64,000 nucleotides of DNA. Source: Pseudoscleropodium purum. Lineage: Eukaryota; Streptophyta; Bryopsida; Hypnales; Brachytheciaceae. The stretch covers positions 3,350,501 to 3,414,500 of the forward strand of contig OZ017801.1 of the NCBI GenBank assembly GCA_963969395.1, written 5' to 3'. Positions 13,727 to 27,200 of the stretch are shown piece by piece. A program made the position numbers and the translations under genes. Under the pieces are notes generated by a model. It saw nothing but the letters and a program-made list of their open reading frames with translations, made no database searches and was not told the origin of the DNA. Position 1 is the first letter of the stretch. Each line of letters starts with the position of its first letter.

Positions 13727-15020
13727 TACAATTGTACAATTGCAGCTGCTTACAATCACACTTCTGGGTTGGCACCCATTTCGTAGAATCTTAGCACATT
13801 GCAAGATCCATCCCCGCGACCCCTCAATCCGCAAAGTTTTCTGAATCCGTTCAATTTCTTGCATTCTCCCATTAGAATTGTGGATGCTTAGATTTAGTCT
13901 TGTCGGTTTAGGTGGCTTTCATGTTAGACGATCAAAGCGCATTGCAAGCTATGTCCGCGACCCTTAGATTTTGTAGATCCTATGAATTCTGTGACTCTTG
14001 TGAAGTTTTTTGAATTCTCTGGAGTGCTTGTGAGATGTGCGCGGTGCAATTTGCAGAGGAGAGAAGCGCAAGGCGTACTGTGGGTTTCTTTCGGAAATTC
14101 CTTTTTGAATACAATCACCCTCTATTTGAAGATGGATTTTGTGAATTTAGGGCTCATGTTTTCTTCGGAGATTTTGACCCTGAGCTCACTCTATCCGTCT
14201 AAAACCTCTCAAATCTCATTATTCCTTCTAGGACAAGTTCCTACTCTTTTATTGGGACATAGTTTGATAATCGTGCTACAATCGAGCAATCGAAGATAGT
14301 GTCATTTCAGGGAAGCTCTCCTAATCACAAGGTTCCAGTGTGGTGAATTCCAACCATGGGTATAGGCATGGACGAGCTTCTTCGCTTCATGTCCTAGATC
14401 CTCACCATCACCTTCGCCAATGTGGTCCAATACTGCTCTTTTCTGGACACCCCGCGACAGAGAGCGCAGTCGCTTCCGCAAGCCCAGTGACCATAACACC
14501 CCAGCACCGCATCCCCTCCACGAGCTTCTCACCCTCGACCTCATGCAGTCGGCCATCATGCTCAAGTCTCGGTACGAGATCAAGCTCCTGCGCTGCATCG
14601 CCACCTCGCACCGCTTCATCGGCTTGAACTTCACGAGCCCTACTCTTTGAACTCATTCACCCTGGAGTGCTTCATCGTAGGCGCCCTCAGTGGACTCATC
14701 ACCGTGTACTTGAATAAGAATCAGGACAAAGCCATGCGCACCTAGAAAGAGACTTGCATAGAGAGAGACTTGCATGTACATGCGTGGGTTGGGCTACAAA
14801 CAAGCAATTCAGGAGAAGTCTAGAGAGAGACTTGCATATAGACGGAGATATTTGTCTACACTTGAGGGCTTCATTTTAAGTTGTTGCTCAGGTAGAGTGG
14901 CAGCTACATATTTGTGTTGACCATGGTGAACGTTGAGCTTTATAGTCTTGAACATGTGAATGTAGTTGAACTTGACTCCACATTTGACAGCATTGTACTG
15001 TACATCACCTAAGGTGATTG
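13727..15020 (+). pseudogene. Truncated duplicate of the CPBP (CAAX protease-like) gene
   Basis: Inverted, decayed copy of the intact gene at 40718-41515, including its 5' flank (13727-14358) and 3' flank (14743-15020). The reading frame would start at 14356. The Trp at codon 14 is a TAG stop, followed by frameshifts and small deletions around residues 24-40 and 85-100. The copy then jumps from the codons for residues 127-134 (near 14742) straight into sequence matching the region downstream of the parent stop codon. The segment with the EEE motif and all later membrane segments is therefore missing. Matching flanks show a DNA-level duplication rather than a reverse-transcribed copy. A functional product is very unlikely. 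Confidence 0.85.
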
Positions 15021-17262
15021 ATTTCTATCTTAATCCAATTGAATTTGTAGCAATATTTTTAGGACTGGAAAATTATTAGTTAGGGAAATTAAATGGTTTG
15101 TAGATCTCTAAATTTTCCATTCGTAGTATTGCGGAATTGAGCAACTAGATACAATACTAAATGTTATGCACTAACTCTGCAAAACGTTGAAACATATCCA
15201 TAAATTTGTGCTAAGATAGTTCTAATGGTGCCATATCTTTAAACAAAATTAAGGTTACCCAAGCATCTTAGATGGTGAGAAAAAGATACGAAATGTTTTT
15301 GATTGATTCAAGAAGGTTGATTGAATATTTTGCCAAGGGGATGGCAACCATTTCTTTGCGATGTCTCTTGTCAAAAGACCACCAAGAGACACTTTTTCAA
15401 AACATAGATTATAGCTTCGTGGGTGCAAATCCTCAAAGTGCAAAAGAATGGAGTGGAATGAGAGCTTAGAACAAATTTTTAGATACTTGTAGCTATACAT
15501 CAAACAAAGCTTAGATATCAAGAAGATATTCCAAACCAACAATAACCACCCATGTTCAAGCCTCATGATTTCACCAATTAAAGACAACCTTTTGTATGAA
15601 ACAAGCAAGTACAAGACTCTCTATCCCTATAGCTTGGGCTTGTTTTTAAAGTAAGGTAATGATTCAAACTTCCTTAGGGTAGCTATCAATATAAAGTTTC
15701 CTTCTCTTTGGCTTGCTCTTTGGCTTAGTGCCAACAAATAAATCCTAACAAACTTCTTTTATGTCCCATAGATTTTAAAATTTGGATGTATTAGTTCTTC
15801 AAGATGGTTCACTTGCATATTGATGAGATTAACAACTCAACCAATTAGGTGTATATTACATCGATTTATTGTCAGAGGCAACCATTGGGGATTCACCAAA
15901 CTCTCTCCATGATCCACTATTTGACACCCTTATTGGTGAGCAAAGCTAATAAATCTAAATTAACATACAAACAAACATCATATACAAACAATTTCATTAT
16001 CACAAAAGAGAGCCTCTATAAAACAAGTCCAGAAAGTGAGAAGAGAGAGAGAGAGAAGGATGTATTCAAAAATCAATGACTTGAATGAAGATGTGGAAAA
16101 TTGTTTAGTACATTGATTCAATGCATGGATAAATAAAAACTAAAATTTCAACAAGTATGTAAATGGAAAAAATAGAGTATCTTATTCCTTTGTTTTTCAT
16201 TCATTCAATCTACACATTCATGAAATTTAATTTGCATTAGAAAGATAGGGAGAGTGAAGAATCAAGCTATACAAAATTGCAAATGAAGCCTATGACAAGA
16301 AAAAAAATGTAATTGATTAAGGTTCTTTGAATTTTACTTTGAAAGATGTGGTTTCCAAGAGTAGGTTTCAGTCTCATTTTCACTACATTCCATCCTTGTT
16401 TCCCGTCCTCATAATCTTGAAGGTCATCCATCAACCACTTTTTGACCTTAGCATCCTCCTAAGGTCAAAATTACCAACATTTCTTCCAAGTCAAAGTGCA
16501 ATGCTAAAGTCAATTTTTTTGATTAATACAATCTTCAAACATACTTACAAGCAATGACTGAAAAAAAATTTGAACATAGGAAAAACGCAGCATCATCTTC
16601 AAATTCTGGGGTTGGATTTTGGGATTTTGTTTAACAAATAATATAGAAGGATGCGGAAATTTCAGTCGCAAGTTTTAAAAAGTCATGCGTATGTCCAGTA
16701 ATGACAATCAAGGTTTGAGCCATCCAATATTAGTTGCACACGGGGGTACCGAATCAATTGCCAATTTTTTTATTACGGAGTCACATTTATTTTTAAGCAC
16801 CACCTCGTCCATTTTCCCATAATTTTTCTATACAGAATTATAAGTCCCGAAACAAATCATTCTCAGAACACGTGAATGAAATCCAATAAAACAAGAACAG
16901 CAGATAATACCGAAATAATAATGAACGAGATCAATGACTACTAGCGGGTGAAAGAACATGAAATTAAGGCACAACGTCTGTTGTACAGTACAAATGAATC
17001 CTACTGCAGGCTATACACAGCAAGTAAGATCCCAGAACTAACTTATGTACAACTGGAATGAGCTGTGTTCGAAGAATCAGAATGGACTAGAGAATGCTTG
17101 AGATCTGGGAGACTGCAGAGTACTATCAGACATGAAGCGTCGTTATGCACAATAAGAACGTCCAGATTTGTACTAAGGATTTAGAAGGACAGGGACTATG
17201 AGTTATAATCCTTTTCTAGAAGGTGACACAGTTGCCTGGAAAAATGAAATTGGCAATGAGGG
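15021..17262. other. Intergenic region without a supported gene
   Basis: Short open frames near 15255-15614 (-) and 16327-16557 (+) have no recognisable motif and AT-biased codons. The part from about 16840 to 17262 has more balanced base composition and probably holds the 3' untranslated region of the minus-strand gene ending at 17263. Confidence 0.5.
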
Positions 17263-18656
17263 TTACTTCGCCACTCCATTGTTCCGGTTCTTGAGAGCAG
17301 TGAAGAAAACGTCACTCTCTGAAAAGATGTGAGCACGAAGTTTGTAATCTTCCACAGACTTGCCACCTTCGTTCTCCAACACGCTCTCCACCGCCACAAA
17401 TGAACTCCCTTCGTCACAGTAGACTTCACTGGATCCAAACCTCTGGGAACCATTCTTCGTACTCTCAAAGTTGTTGGCCTTCTCAACTGTTGCATGCAAG
17501 CCAGTGCTGGCGGAGTCATCACCTCGGTGACCACCACTTGTCCCAATCTTGGAAGCGTACACTCTCCAATCGCGACTGGGTGACAATGAGGAGTGGTTCA
17601 TGTGGCCAATACCCTGTGATTCCAAAGTACAAATCAGTGGTTACTTTAATAGAACATGGTAGAGCGTCCCCTAATGTGTACACCTGATTTACATAGAAAG
17701 AAGTGTGCAATATTAGGCCACCTTCAAAAATTCAAAGAATAGTTAATATGAAACTCATATTACAATTTCTCTTTCTTGATTGACACTTGAATGGAATGCG
17801 CAATATTAGGACACTTCCAAAATTTCGAAACCCACTATCATTGATACGATTTTTGCTAAATAAAAGCAAAGAGCTGATGAAGCTTTAGGAAGAGACGTCA
17901 GACACAAATACCACCTTGAAGTCTAATACAATATGTACATACTGGTTTACAGGATGTACACCACCATCTCCATCTAATCAAATCAAGTGATAATTTCACC
18001 CATAACCCTTCGAACCTTCATAGGTTTAGTATATAAAGATATAAAAATACTGCTCCTCCAATAGTAAAAAATAAGTAAACGTGGCGATTTCGGGTGACCC
18101 AAACTTACACCTCCCGTGAAAACATCGCCTCCAAGGGTTCAAAAATTAGGTCACAAAAAAAAGAACGGGCACCGCGCTGCTCAGGAGACACCCAGCGTAC
18201 GTTCTAAGTAGAGAATGTACCAGAGCTCTACATTTCAGGGGACGGCGTCACCAAACCATGCAGCACGCATCCCCAAAACCTGATCATTCTATTGAAATTT
18301 CCACCCACACCTTTCACGACCCTCTCAATCTTTAACTTCCAGTACCACCACCGCTCTAAAACCCCAGCTAACACATCCCCGAACCTTAACCCTACGACAG
18401 ATCGACCAACCGCGCAGACAAAGATACCCAACTCGAAAGCAAACACAATCATCGTCAACCCCAAACATTGATTCCAAAGTAAGAAACACAACAGGCCGTG
18501 TGGAGAAACATCAATGCAACCATGGAAACCAAAAAGTACCTGCGCTCCGTCCCTGGATATTGGAATCCTCACAGCGCGGCCTTGCACTTCCCCTCCTGCA
18601 GCAGCCTTGGCAGCCATAGCCCACACAGCCGCATTCCTGCATTGCAACGCCTCCAT
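17263..18656 (-). CDS. Uncharacterised two-exon gene, 155 aa
   Basis: I do not recognise the family. Exon 1 (18656-18540) starts at an ATG in a strong context (GTCACCATGG) and encodes an Ala-rich N-terminus (MEALQCRNAAVWAMAAKAAA). It ends at a canonical donor (GCGCAG then GTACTT). Exon 2 (17613-17263) follows an acceptor (TCACAG) in phase 0 and encodes 116 aa. That part contains GIGHMNHSSLSPSRDWRVY, a Gly/Ser-rich stretch with GGHRGDDSASTGLHATVEKA, and a hydrophilic C-terminus with VEDYKLRAHIFSESDVFFTA. The dense conserved-looking composition, GC content above the surroundings and matching phases argue for a real gene. An in-frame ATG upstream at 19025 exists but its reading looks like 5' leader. 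No membrane segment is evident. Confidence 0.65.
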
Positions 18657-19304
18657 GGTGACCCAAAATTCAGCTGGAGCTTCAATCTCTTGCAAAAATC
18701 TAAAGGATTGAATGAAATGCAATGGTATCCGTATGTCCAATTCTGCGAAGCAAACTGAACGACTGAAAACAGGCATGAAAAGGGGATTGATATAAGGTGA
18801 GGTGGTGGAGGAAGCGTGCTGCAGAAAGAGCAGGTTGGTTTCCCTTGAAACCTGAATGCGCCCCGAAATCTTGTCGAAGGGTACATGTGAAAACTGTAGG
18901 GAATTAGTAGATTCTAGGATGTAATCAGGGAGTACATTTTGATTGCGTGTTCGTTTTAGAAGTTGGCGGGGAGGGGGCACTGCAGAGGGCCAGGCGGCGA
19001 CTGGAGGATTGAGCGGCAGTTGCACTGGGGTCTTCCGCTCTGTAGTTGGATTCTACCTGGACCCCACCTGGACCCCCTGAGAGGTTGCCACTTGGCAGTT
19101 GTGCTATTTCCCATGCAAACTGAATTCGCTGTGTGTCAGGCGAAGGAAGCTCAAATGGAAACATACAGACGTGGAATCAGGAGGCGTCCTTGCATGAAGG
19201 AAGTTGTGAGGACCCAATGTTGACTTTTTTTTAATTTTTTTAATTAAAATTTTTTTTGGCCTTCCCTTTCTGTAAACCTGCCACAAAATGTCCCATTCAA
19301 TGAT

Positions 19305-19450
19305 CCGGGATGACCCTAAACTACCAGGTGATGGTGGTGAGGTACCCAAACCGAATGGCGTGGTTGAATGGCATGGTTGTGGGTTCGATATCTGGTGGTA
19401 GCAAACTCTTTATCTTGTATGAAATCAGCTTCTCGAGACAGGCTAATTGG
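19305..19450 (+). mobile_element. tRNA-related SINE-like element, copy 1
   Basis: Shares GGTGATGGTGGTGAGGTACC, GGTTCGATATCTGGTGGTAG and TGTGAAATCAGC-type sequence, in order, with the reverse strand of 35150-35290. TGGCGTGGTTGAATGG followed by GGTTCGATATC resembles tRNA A and B boxes, as expected of a pol III SINE. The 3' boundary is uncertain; similar tail sequence (CAAATTCTTGCCT) recurs near 29962. Confidence 0.5.
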
Positions 19451-19594
19451 AACCTATTTATATGTGTGACAAAAGGCTAATGCACCTAGTTAGAACCTAT
19501 TTATATAACTAACTCTTCCAAATTCTTGCCTAAAATGTTTAGCTTCTTCCTATTAAGTTAAGTTGTTTGTTTGTTTTGTTTTGTTTGTTTTGTC

Positions 19595-19765
19595 GGAAAG
19601 CCCTCAGCGAGGAGGGGTGCACGGGCTTGGTTTCGTGGCGTTTCAACCTAGGATGTGAAAGTTATTGAATTTTGAAGTTTCTAGGAATTAAAAAAATTAG
19701 AAAATTATTTTTCCTTTTTCCTTGACCATAACAACGGCACGGGACACACTAGTTTGCAGTGAAAA
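19595..19765 (+). repeat. Dispersed repeat family B, best preserved + copy
   Basis: Runs from GGAAAGCCCTCAGCGAGG through GGGGTGCACGGGCTTGGTTT to GGCACGGGACACACTAGT. The reverse complement of the same order appears twice at 39395-39735. Non-coding, no clear inverted termini. Confidence 0.65.
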
Positions 19766-20519
19766 CACCCAAAAATGTCAAAATAATAAATTTAGCATTG
19801 TTGGAGGCACCTTTTATAAGAAAAAACAAACATTTCAGTAGTCTTAGCAATGAAAAATTATGGATTTACAAAAAAAATACTATATAGAATTTTTGGATAA
19901 GACATGTAATTGCTAAAGATTTTCAAAGTGGAAGCTCCCTAGACCACTAAAACCCTTATTTAGACTTATCATAAAATTAAAATTTAGTATGAGAACAATC
20001 AACAAATAACAATTACCTCCTAATGTCCCATTGTGCCCTTGGGGAACAAAACAAATTTCAGAAAAGTTCCTATGAGCTTAATTTTGGATGAAATTCTTTT
20101 GAAACTTTCATAACATAACTTTGAAAATATAATGTTTATTTTAATTGATGTCTAGGAGCAAAAATTATAATACAATAAGCCACTCTGATCTAAACTTGAC
20201 AAGTAGAAAAAAATCTAAAAAACTTGAAATGAAAATTTTTAAAATGTGTTTTTAATAGATTGTATTTTTTTTTCTACATGGAAAGCTTTGATTTATTCCA
20301 TTTGTATTTGTAATGTGAAAGTTATGCATCATCTTGTGCTAGCAATTAAAACATCTTTTTGAGAAAATATTATATAGAATTTGTTTTTGAGCTCAATATT
20401 CACATTTTTTTCAAAACAAAAAATTCTACAAGGTTAACTTTTATTGTTAAAACAATCTCACCATTTGAAATAGTAGGTTTAAATTCCATATTAACCCTTG
20501 AATGCCCAACCAACCATAT

Positions 20520-20770
20520 CATTAGAAGATTTTGGAGGGATTAAGAGGGTCATTTCAAGCCCGTTCCCCTTGTTGTTCTTCCAATAGTCAAAGAACAACC
20601 ATTGTCAAAATTAAAAGTTTTAAAAGTTTTTAATTGTTAAAAAAAATAGAATTTTTTCATATGATGTGGCAATCGTTGTGCCACTTCAAACAACTATTGT
20701 AGTGAATTCCCACAATCTGAAAAATTGGGGGAACTCTCAACCTTCTAGAGAAACTAAATCTCTTCTAATG
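20520..20770 (+). mobile_element. MITE of the CATTAGA family, copy 2
   Basis: Terminal inverted repeats CATTAGAAGATTTTGG on the left and AAATCTCTTCTAATG on the right. The interior contains GATGTGGCAATCGTTGTGCC next to an A/T tract, matching copies 1 and 3. Length is 251 bp. Confidence 0.65.
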
Positions 20771-22529
20771 ATGGTCAATCTGAAATTTTAGGCTCATTTT
20801 GGTGTATTTAGTTAAATTCCTTTAACTATTTTAAAAAATTCTAGTAGTTTTGAAGGTTGACTATTGAAATTTTTTATTTTTCACCAAAAAAGGGAGATAT
20901 TTGATTTTGAAGAGGTCTCCAAAGCCATATATGTCCATTAGTGGAAGAACTTAGCTTGCTAAATTTACTTCATTCTCTGCCTTCGAGCAAAGTTTGCCAG
21001 TTTCACTTGATTTGAGATCTAAAAACTTGTACTTATCCATTTGCTTTGAAAATGGTCCTAGTGGAAAGAATAAGCCATTTTCATGATTTTCACCATTGAA
21101 AATTTAAACACACAAGTGTTGATTTGGAGTTATTTGCAATTTATAATTGTAAAAAAGAATTGCATTTCAACAATTGCAAGGTGGATTGTATAATGAATTT
21201 GATAGCTTTTCATGTAACATTAAGTTTTTGAAAGTGCATTTTAATGTGCTAACAAAATTAGTAGTTGTTTATATCACCTCCAATCACAAAAAACTTTTAT
21301 GTGCAAATTTCTAAAACACTGTGGGGAAGGGCAACATACTAAAAATAAAAAATGTACATGTCTCTTGTTATAATCTCACAACTCCTAAATATTTTGCACT
21401 CAAAATTGGTTTATATTCTAATAAGCAAGCTCTTTAAACATCTATATGGTTAGGTTTTGAAGAAAAAACAATTTGCTTCATTGGGAATAACTATAAGCCT
21501 AAACTCTTTTTTTATAGTTAAAACATAGGTAAAAAGGCTTGGGCATTTAGGAGATGAAGCTATTAATTACTTAATTTTTCTTTCTATCACTTACATCCTT
21601 TTCCTCACGCTATTCCTTTACAATTTTTTAAAGAATGCACATTACATTATTTTTTTAACTTTTATTTTTTCTTTACTCTCAACTCAATTCTTCATGATAA
21701 AAAAAATTACATTTAAAATTTCTAGTGTAAATTTTCTTAGTTAAGAAGATTTAAAGTCTCATAAACTAGTTTGTCGTTGTACCCAAAATCATGATTTCTT
21801 TACTTTGAACACAATCCATTTATCTTGCAATTCATACAATTTATAGTATTTGAAATTTTTTTCACACATTCTCATACTAGTCTCATGCAAGGTCCTACAA
21901 TTAAATATACAAAAAGTACCATTAAAATTCTTTTTGCTTGAAAGGGCCTTTATATTTTAAGGATTAAACATAAAAATGTTTTATTTACACTTTTGTGAAG
22001 AACACTTTCAATAGAAGTTTGCTTGTCAGTAATGGGTCCACGGATGGACTAAGTATTTCACCTTGGCTATTCATGTTAGAGTCTATAGTTGATTTTTGAT
22101 GGACCTACTTTGAGGACTTTGAAAATTCTTAGTTTATTCATATAGTACCCAAAAATGTATGAAAGATAATTTGGAAAATCTTATTTACATCCCATAAAAC
22201 CTAACAAAATTTTAGACAACTTAACCCAATAAGGAAAATATGGATTGAAAGTGCTAGAGGATGACTTTCAAGGAAATTGTAGAAACGAAAAATGCACCTC
22301 AATTAATCCTAGAATCCAAAATTTATTCACTTGGTTGATTACCTTGCTTATTGAGTTGCATCTTTCTAAGATTAGCAATAAGATCTATGCTTGAATGTTT
22401 GTTTGGATGATTTTAGGTGTGGTTACCTTACATCCATTATAGATTGGTGAGAGAACAAAGGATGTTATATTAGAGAATGTGACATTAAAAAGGTCTACAA
22501 GTGTCAATTTTGGATATAACACGCACTTT
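20771..22529. other. AT-rich intergenic sequence, nothing recognised
   Basis: No plausible gene, RNA or defined repeat was seen in this stretch. Confidence 0.5.
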
Positions 22530-23440
22530 CGCCACTCACAGGCTTGGATATGATGAGGTTAGGTGTAGTTCATTTACAAATTGTTAATTTGAGCCATTCA
22601 ATTTTTTTTTGTAGAATGTGTAGTATATTTGGTATAATATGGTAAGCATAATTGTCATAGCATTATTATGCAATCTCAATCAAGTATACCAAATTTTAAT
22701 TTCAAAAAAGCAAAATTTCAATTTTGGTAAATTTTTAAAGTCAATTTTCATTGTTTTACATAATATTTTATTAGAAACAATTGGAGATGAATTTTTTTTA
22801 ATTTGATTGCATAGGTATATAGGAAACATCCATCCATCCATCTTTCATATTAAAAAACACCCCATTAAATAACAAAAATATAATTTAGAAAGAATTTCAT
22901 GTGACACATCATATGACAAAACTTTGTGAAATAGATATCTTTACATTTTCACTAAATTTTGTTATTTGACCCTTACACTATTGCTAATTTGGTACATTTC
23001 AGTATGATGATACAATTACTTTGCCAAAATCTAGTTAAAATGTAAAGATATCTATTTCACAAAGTTTCATTATATGATATTAAACTCTTCCTAAAATATA
23101 TTTTTGGTACTTACTTGGGCATTTTTTTTAATGAAAAAGATGTGCATATCAATGTTCCCTACATATCTATCGAACCAAATTAAAAAATTCATCGCCAATT
23201 GTTTTCAATAAAATATTATGTAAAACAATGAAATTGACTTAAAAAATTTACCAAAAATGATAAATTTACTTATTCTGGAATTGAAATTTGGTATGCTTGC
23301 ATAAGAATTGGGTATTAATTGTGCAAGATGAAAAATTCTAATATTTTTCTATATAATGCAATACAAATTTGAATGGCTCAAATCGGCAATTTATAAATGA
23401 ATTAGACATCTAGACCTGCCTATACATAACTTAGATTGGT
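22530..23440. mobile_element. Large foldback (inverted-repeat) element
   Basis: Two imperfect arms of roughly 390 bp (about 22536-22950 and 23036-23432) are reverse complements around a centre near 22990. Clear paired blocks: TTTGAGCCATTCAA with TTGAATGGCTCAAA; CAATTTTCATTGTTTTACAT with TGTAAAACAATGAAATTGAC; GTGAAATAGATATCTTTACA with TGTAAAGATATCTATTTCAC. There is no coding capacity. The structure fits a large MITE or foldback transposon; boundaries are approximate. Confidence 0.75.
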
Positions 23441-24216
23441 GGGGTGCCAACAAAACAGTTTCCAAGTGCGTGGTAAACATAAATTCTATGTAAGGGAATC
23501 AACCCATTTCTAACTAGGGACCCATTCCCGTCATATAGGTCATAGTCTTTCCAATCAAGAAGGAAAAAGCAAGAGATTAATTATAACTCAATTTTCAATG
23601 CAATTGTGGTGCATTACGATTGGTTGTAGTCTTGGTTGATTTTGGAACCAACCCTTGGTTGAAAATAGGAAGTCCTATATGACAAGAATAGGTCAAATTG
23701 AATCTTCAAGTAAAAAATTCATAGTAATTATGTTTTGAGAAATAAAATTCTGAAAAAATATGGAATCCTTTAGAACTCTATTTTTGTACATGGGAAAATT
23801 TCTCTACTCAAGAAACCTGTGCTCCAGATATGCGTAATTGCTTAAGTGGTCGGAAACCTGTCGGCTCCCTTAAAAGTCCCTTTATGGTTGCAAGTAAGAA
23901 CATTAAGTTAGGCACCTGAAGCACCTGTGTTTCAGAAATTCCTCCATTGAGCAAATCAGTGCAGGTCATGCACGTTTATGAGAAACATCAAACACCAAGA
24001 ACGCAATGACATATGGTCTCTGACTGCAGAAGATCAACTCAGCCAGTTTAACGAAACTTAAGCTTAGTCTGCACTGGTCTCGATCTATAAAAACTCGGTT
24101 CTTATGAACATACTATTAGGCTGCTACTTAGCTTACAGAGTCACCCAGAGACAGGAATATTATTTATGTGCATCTCGAACGACGATCTGTATACAGTACA
24201 GTACAAGATTTCCATC
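23441..24216. other. Intergenic; 3' flank of the arabinofuranosidase gene
   Basis: No gene seen. The part near 24060-24216 has more balanced composition and is probably the 3' untranslated region of the minus-strand gene ending at 24217. Confidence 0.45.
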
Positions 24217-27200
24217 TCACCACAAGCTGGATTCTGGAGCTCCTCTGACTGACACTTGCACAATCTCAGCTCCGCTTCTCATGATAGAGCTTGTTTCAGG
24301 AGCCAACCCCAACTCAAGAGCTACAATGGAGAAGGCGGGCAGAGAGAGCTCCACGTTGGGTCCGGCATTTTTGAGTTTGCTCACTTGGGGCGTCACCTGC
24401 TCAAAAACAAAACGAGTGCGCAAAAAATGAGAGACAGTTTTTAGTAAGCGCTTCAAACACATGAAGATTTCAAAATATTTACACCGAAAACTTGGTATGA
24501 CCTTTGAGAGTGAACTCAGGTTTGTGATCGATCCCTGTTAATTGAATCACTGACGTCGTAAATAGTAGATGTTTGTTGCTTTCTAGAAATCTCGAACAGA
24601 TAGATCAGGGATTAGGACTACTGTGCTATCATATTGTGGATTAACTAACGAGAACAACGAAGTAAAACGGAATAGTTGAGTTGTTAGTAACGGTCAAACT
24701 ATTGTCAATAACCTAGTTGTTTTTGCTAGTTATGAACAAGTTACATCACAGGCGTCAAGTTGGTTCATAAATGGGCAAAAGAGAATAAAATATAAACAAA
24801 ATGGACTATTTATGATAGTGAATGATTTCATGGCTTTTGATAGTCAGACAGTTTCTTCATCAACAAAAAGAATGCAGACACCTCATTGCGATGCTTATTG
24901 AAACCAACAATGGATTGACATAACAATGGATATTCAATGCGGAAGAATATCGCACCTTCTTTGGATTTGTGAATGAGTTTTCATCCATGAACGCTGAAGA
25001 GGTCATAACGGTGACGAATGATTTGTCAATATCAATATTGTTTGCCGATATTCCTGAAATTGAGAGATCCAGGCTCAGAGCGCTGTTGCCAAAGTTCACT
25101 GCCTGCAATCAAATACGCACACAATCACCAACTTAGAATCAAATCCCCAGATAGCTCATGACAGTCTTCAGCAGTTGAGAGAACTCTCCCTTCTTCACTG
25201 TAGATGGCAACCAACAAGACAAAAAGATAAAATCTTACAAACATTGTAAACATTCAGAAGAGCCTTGTTATGAGAAGCACATGCCGAGCCAAAGGAGTGG
25301 CAAGGGATGTTATTTCCATAACAAGGCAACACTATCATGTTACCTGCTCAAACAAGGATCCACAAAGGACATCATAACGCTAAAGCAACCCCATGTTATG
25401 GAAAACAACATGTCTCTCCATCCTTACCCAATAAGTGACTGTAATCCATTGCACAATTACAATACCTCTTGAGTGACTTGAGCTCAAGACTAAGCACCAA
25501 ACAAATTAGGTTTTATTTCCAAGGATCTTGACACCAGTAAAACATGGTGCATAGACCAAAGAAACGACCAATGGAAGACCCACAACTGCTCTAATTAGTC
25601 ATGTAGATCTTCCACTGGATCATTTCCCTAGTCTACACAGACCATATTTCCACTTCAAAATAGTCCAAGATATCTTATCGTTGGAGTGCTCCAAAATAAG
25701 AAGTGTTGAATTGTTTTAAATTGGCATTCTACAATGACATGTCCTCCTAAACTTTGACAAGATTGGGTCATCAAACATAAGAACTTGACATGTTTTCAGA
25801 ATGAAGTGCATTTGGGACTTCACCTTCACAATCAAGCAATCCAAGCCGCAGGAGGAGTTGCGAGTGCGGACAGCTGAAGTGATGAGCGACGCAAGACTGG
25901 TGGACGCGTCTGCTTGCACGGTGGAAGGCACAAGGTGGCCTCCGTTGGAGTTTTTGAAGAAGAGCTGCACCCAGTAGCTGGGTGTCCCATACTGTTGCCA
26001 AGAGTTGAAAACAATTGCATCCGGGTTCCATCTGTGGTAACACACGCAAGGTCATTTAATTACACACTAGAACTTCTAATAAACAACACTCTCTAAAGAA
26101 GAAGTAATGAACCTCTCTAAAGTAATATTGATTGTTGGTCTTAGTCAGAGCTCCATACAAACATCATGAATGCAAATGACTCTTCCTTAATGTAATAACC
26201 TCTCTAATGTAATGTGTCATGCTAGTCCCAGCCCAACTCTTTTGATAGAAGTTCTATTGTAGTATACATCATTTTGCTAACTCAATTGGAATCCATAGAG
26301 TTATCCTTTGAGTAAGGCAAAAGGGACTTGCTAATGATGTGTCAATGAAAAAGAGTAGGGATGTTTCTATGGGAGAAAATCTTTGGACCCACACTATGAT
26401 GAACTAACCTACATAAACTTCATAGTTTTTGAAAATACATTGAAAATAAGGATTTAATTAAATCTGACAGTGAAGAGTTGAAGCAATAAAAGGAAGGAGG
26501 TGACTTTGCAACAAGAAATCTTTGAATTTGTATTACTCTCAATAAAAAAAGGGGGGTTGAATCTAGGGGAGGAAATCTTTGGATGTATGCTATTGTACGA
26601 AGAATTGAAGCAATGAAAAGGAAAGGTGACTTTGATGGAGGATATCTTAGGATTTGTATTACTATGAATTAATGAAGAATTCTAACAGTGTGCTAATAGT
26701 GGTGGAATTATTTGATGTCTTAGATGACCAAGGATGCAAGTTCTTTTACAAAATGAAACCTAGACTTTCAAACTAAATCTAAAACGGCATTGAATTTGAA
26801 ACATGACAATCTTTAAATTAGTCTCGTGTGTAGATAGCATCTACTATAGAAAAAACATACCTTCTATCATTGTCATTTACAAAGAGAGGGGCATAGCTTG
26901 CCATGTGCACAACATCACTGCTCTCCCACCACAAAGCCAAATAATAAATTAGAAACAATATGTTATATCTAAAATAGATAGTCGTGTTATAAACTTTACT
27001 TGTTTGAATACAAATACAAAATCCTTGGCATGTAAAATCTTCAATAAAACAAAACAAAACAAAAAATCAAATGGAAATGAAAGGATTCAATACCTATTGA
27101 GTTCTATGCCAATGAGAAATGCGCCTTCGGCCAATGCCGCCAACAAACTACCTCTCCCTGAGTCAGATCCAGTCACTGCGTACTCACTCACAAAGGCCTA

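Noticed and set aside
13982..14299. 105-codon + frame upstream of the pseudogene
   Set aside because: Corresponds to the non-coding 5' flank of the CPBP gene; the matching frame in the other copy is not conserved as protein.
15255..15790. Possible retroelement gag-like remnant
   Set aside because: Frames are short and interrupted, without zinc-knuckle, protease or reverse transcriptase motifs.
18228..19025. 265-codon minus frame taken as one long exon
   Set aside because: A canonical donor at 18540 and a matching phase-0 acceptor at 17613 explain the gene better; the rest is leader and intron.
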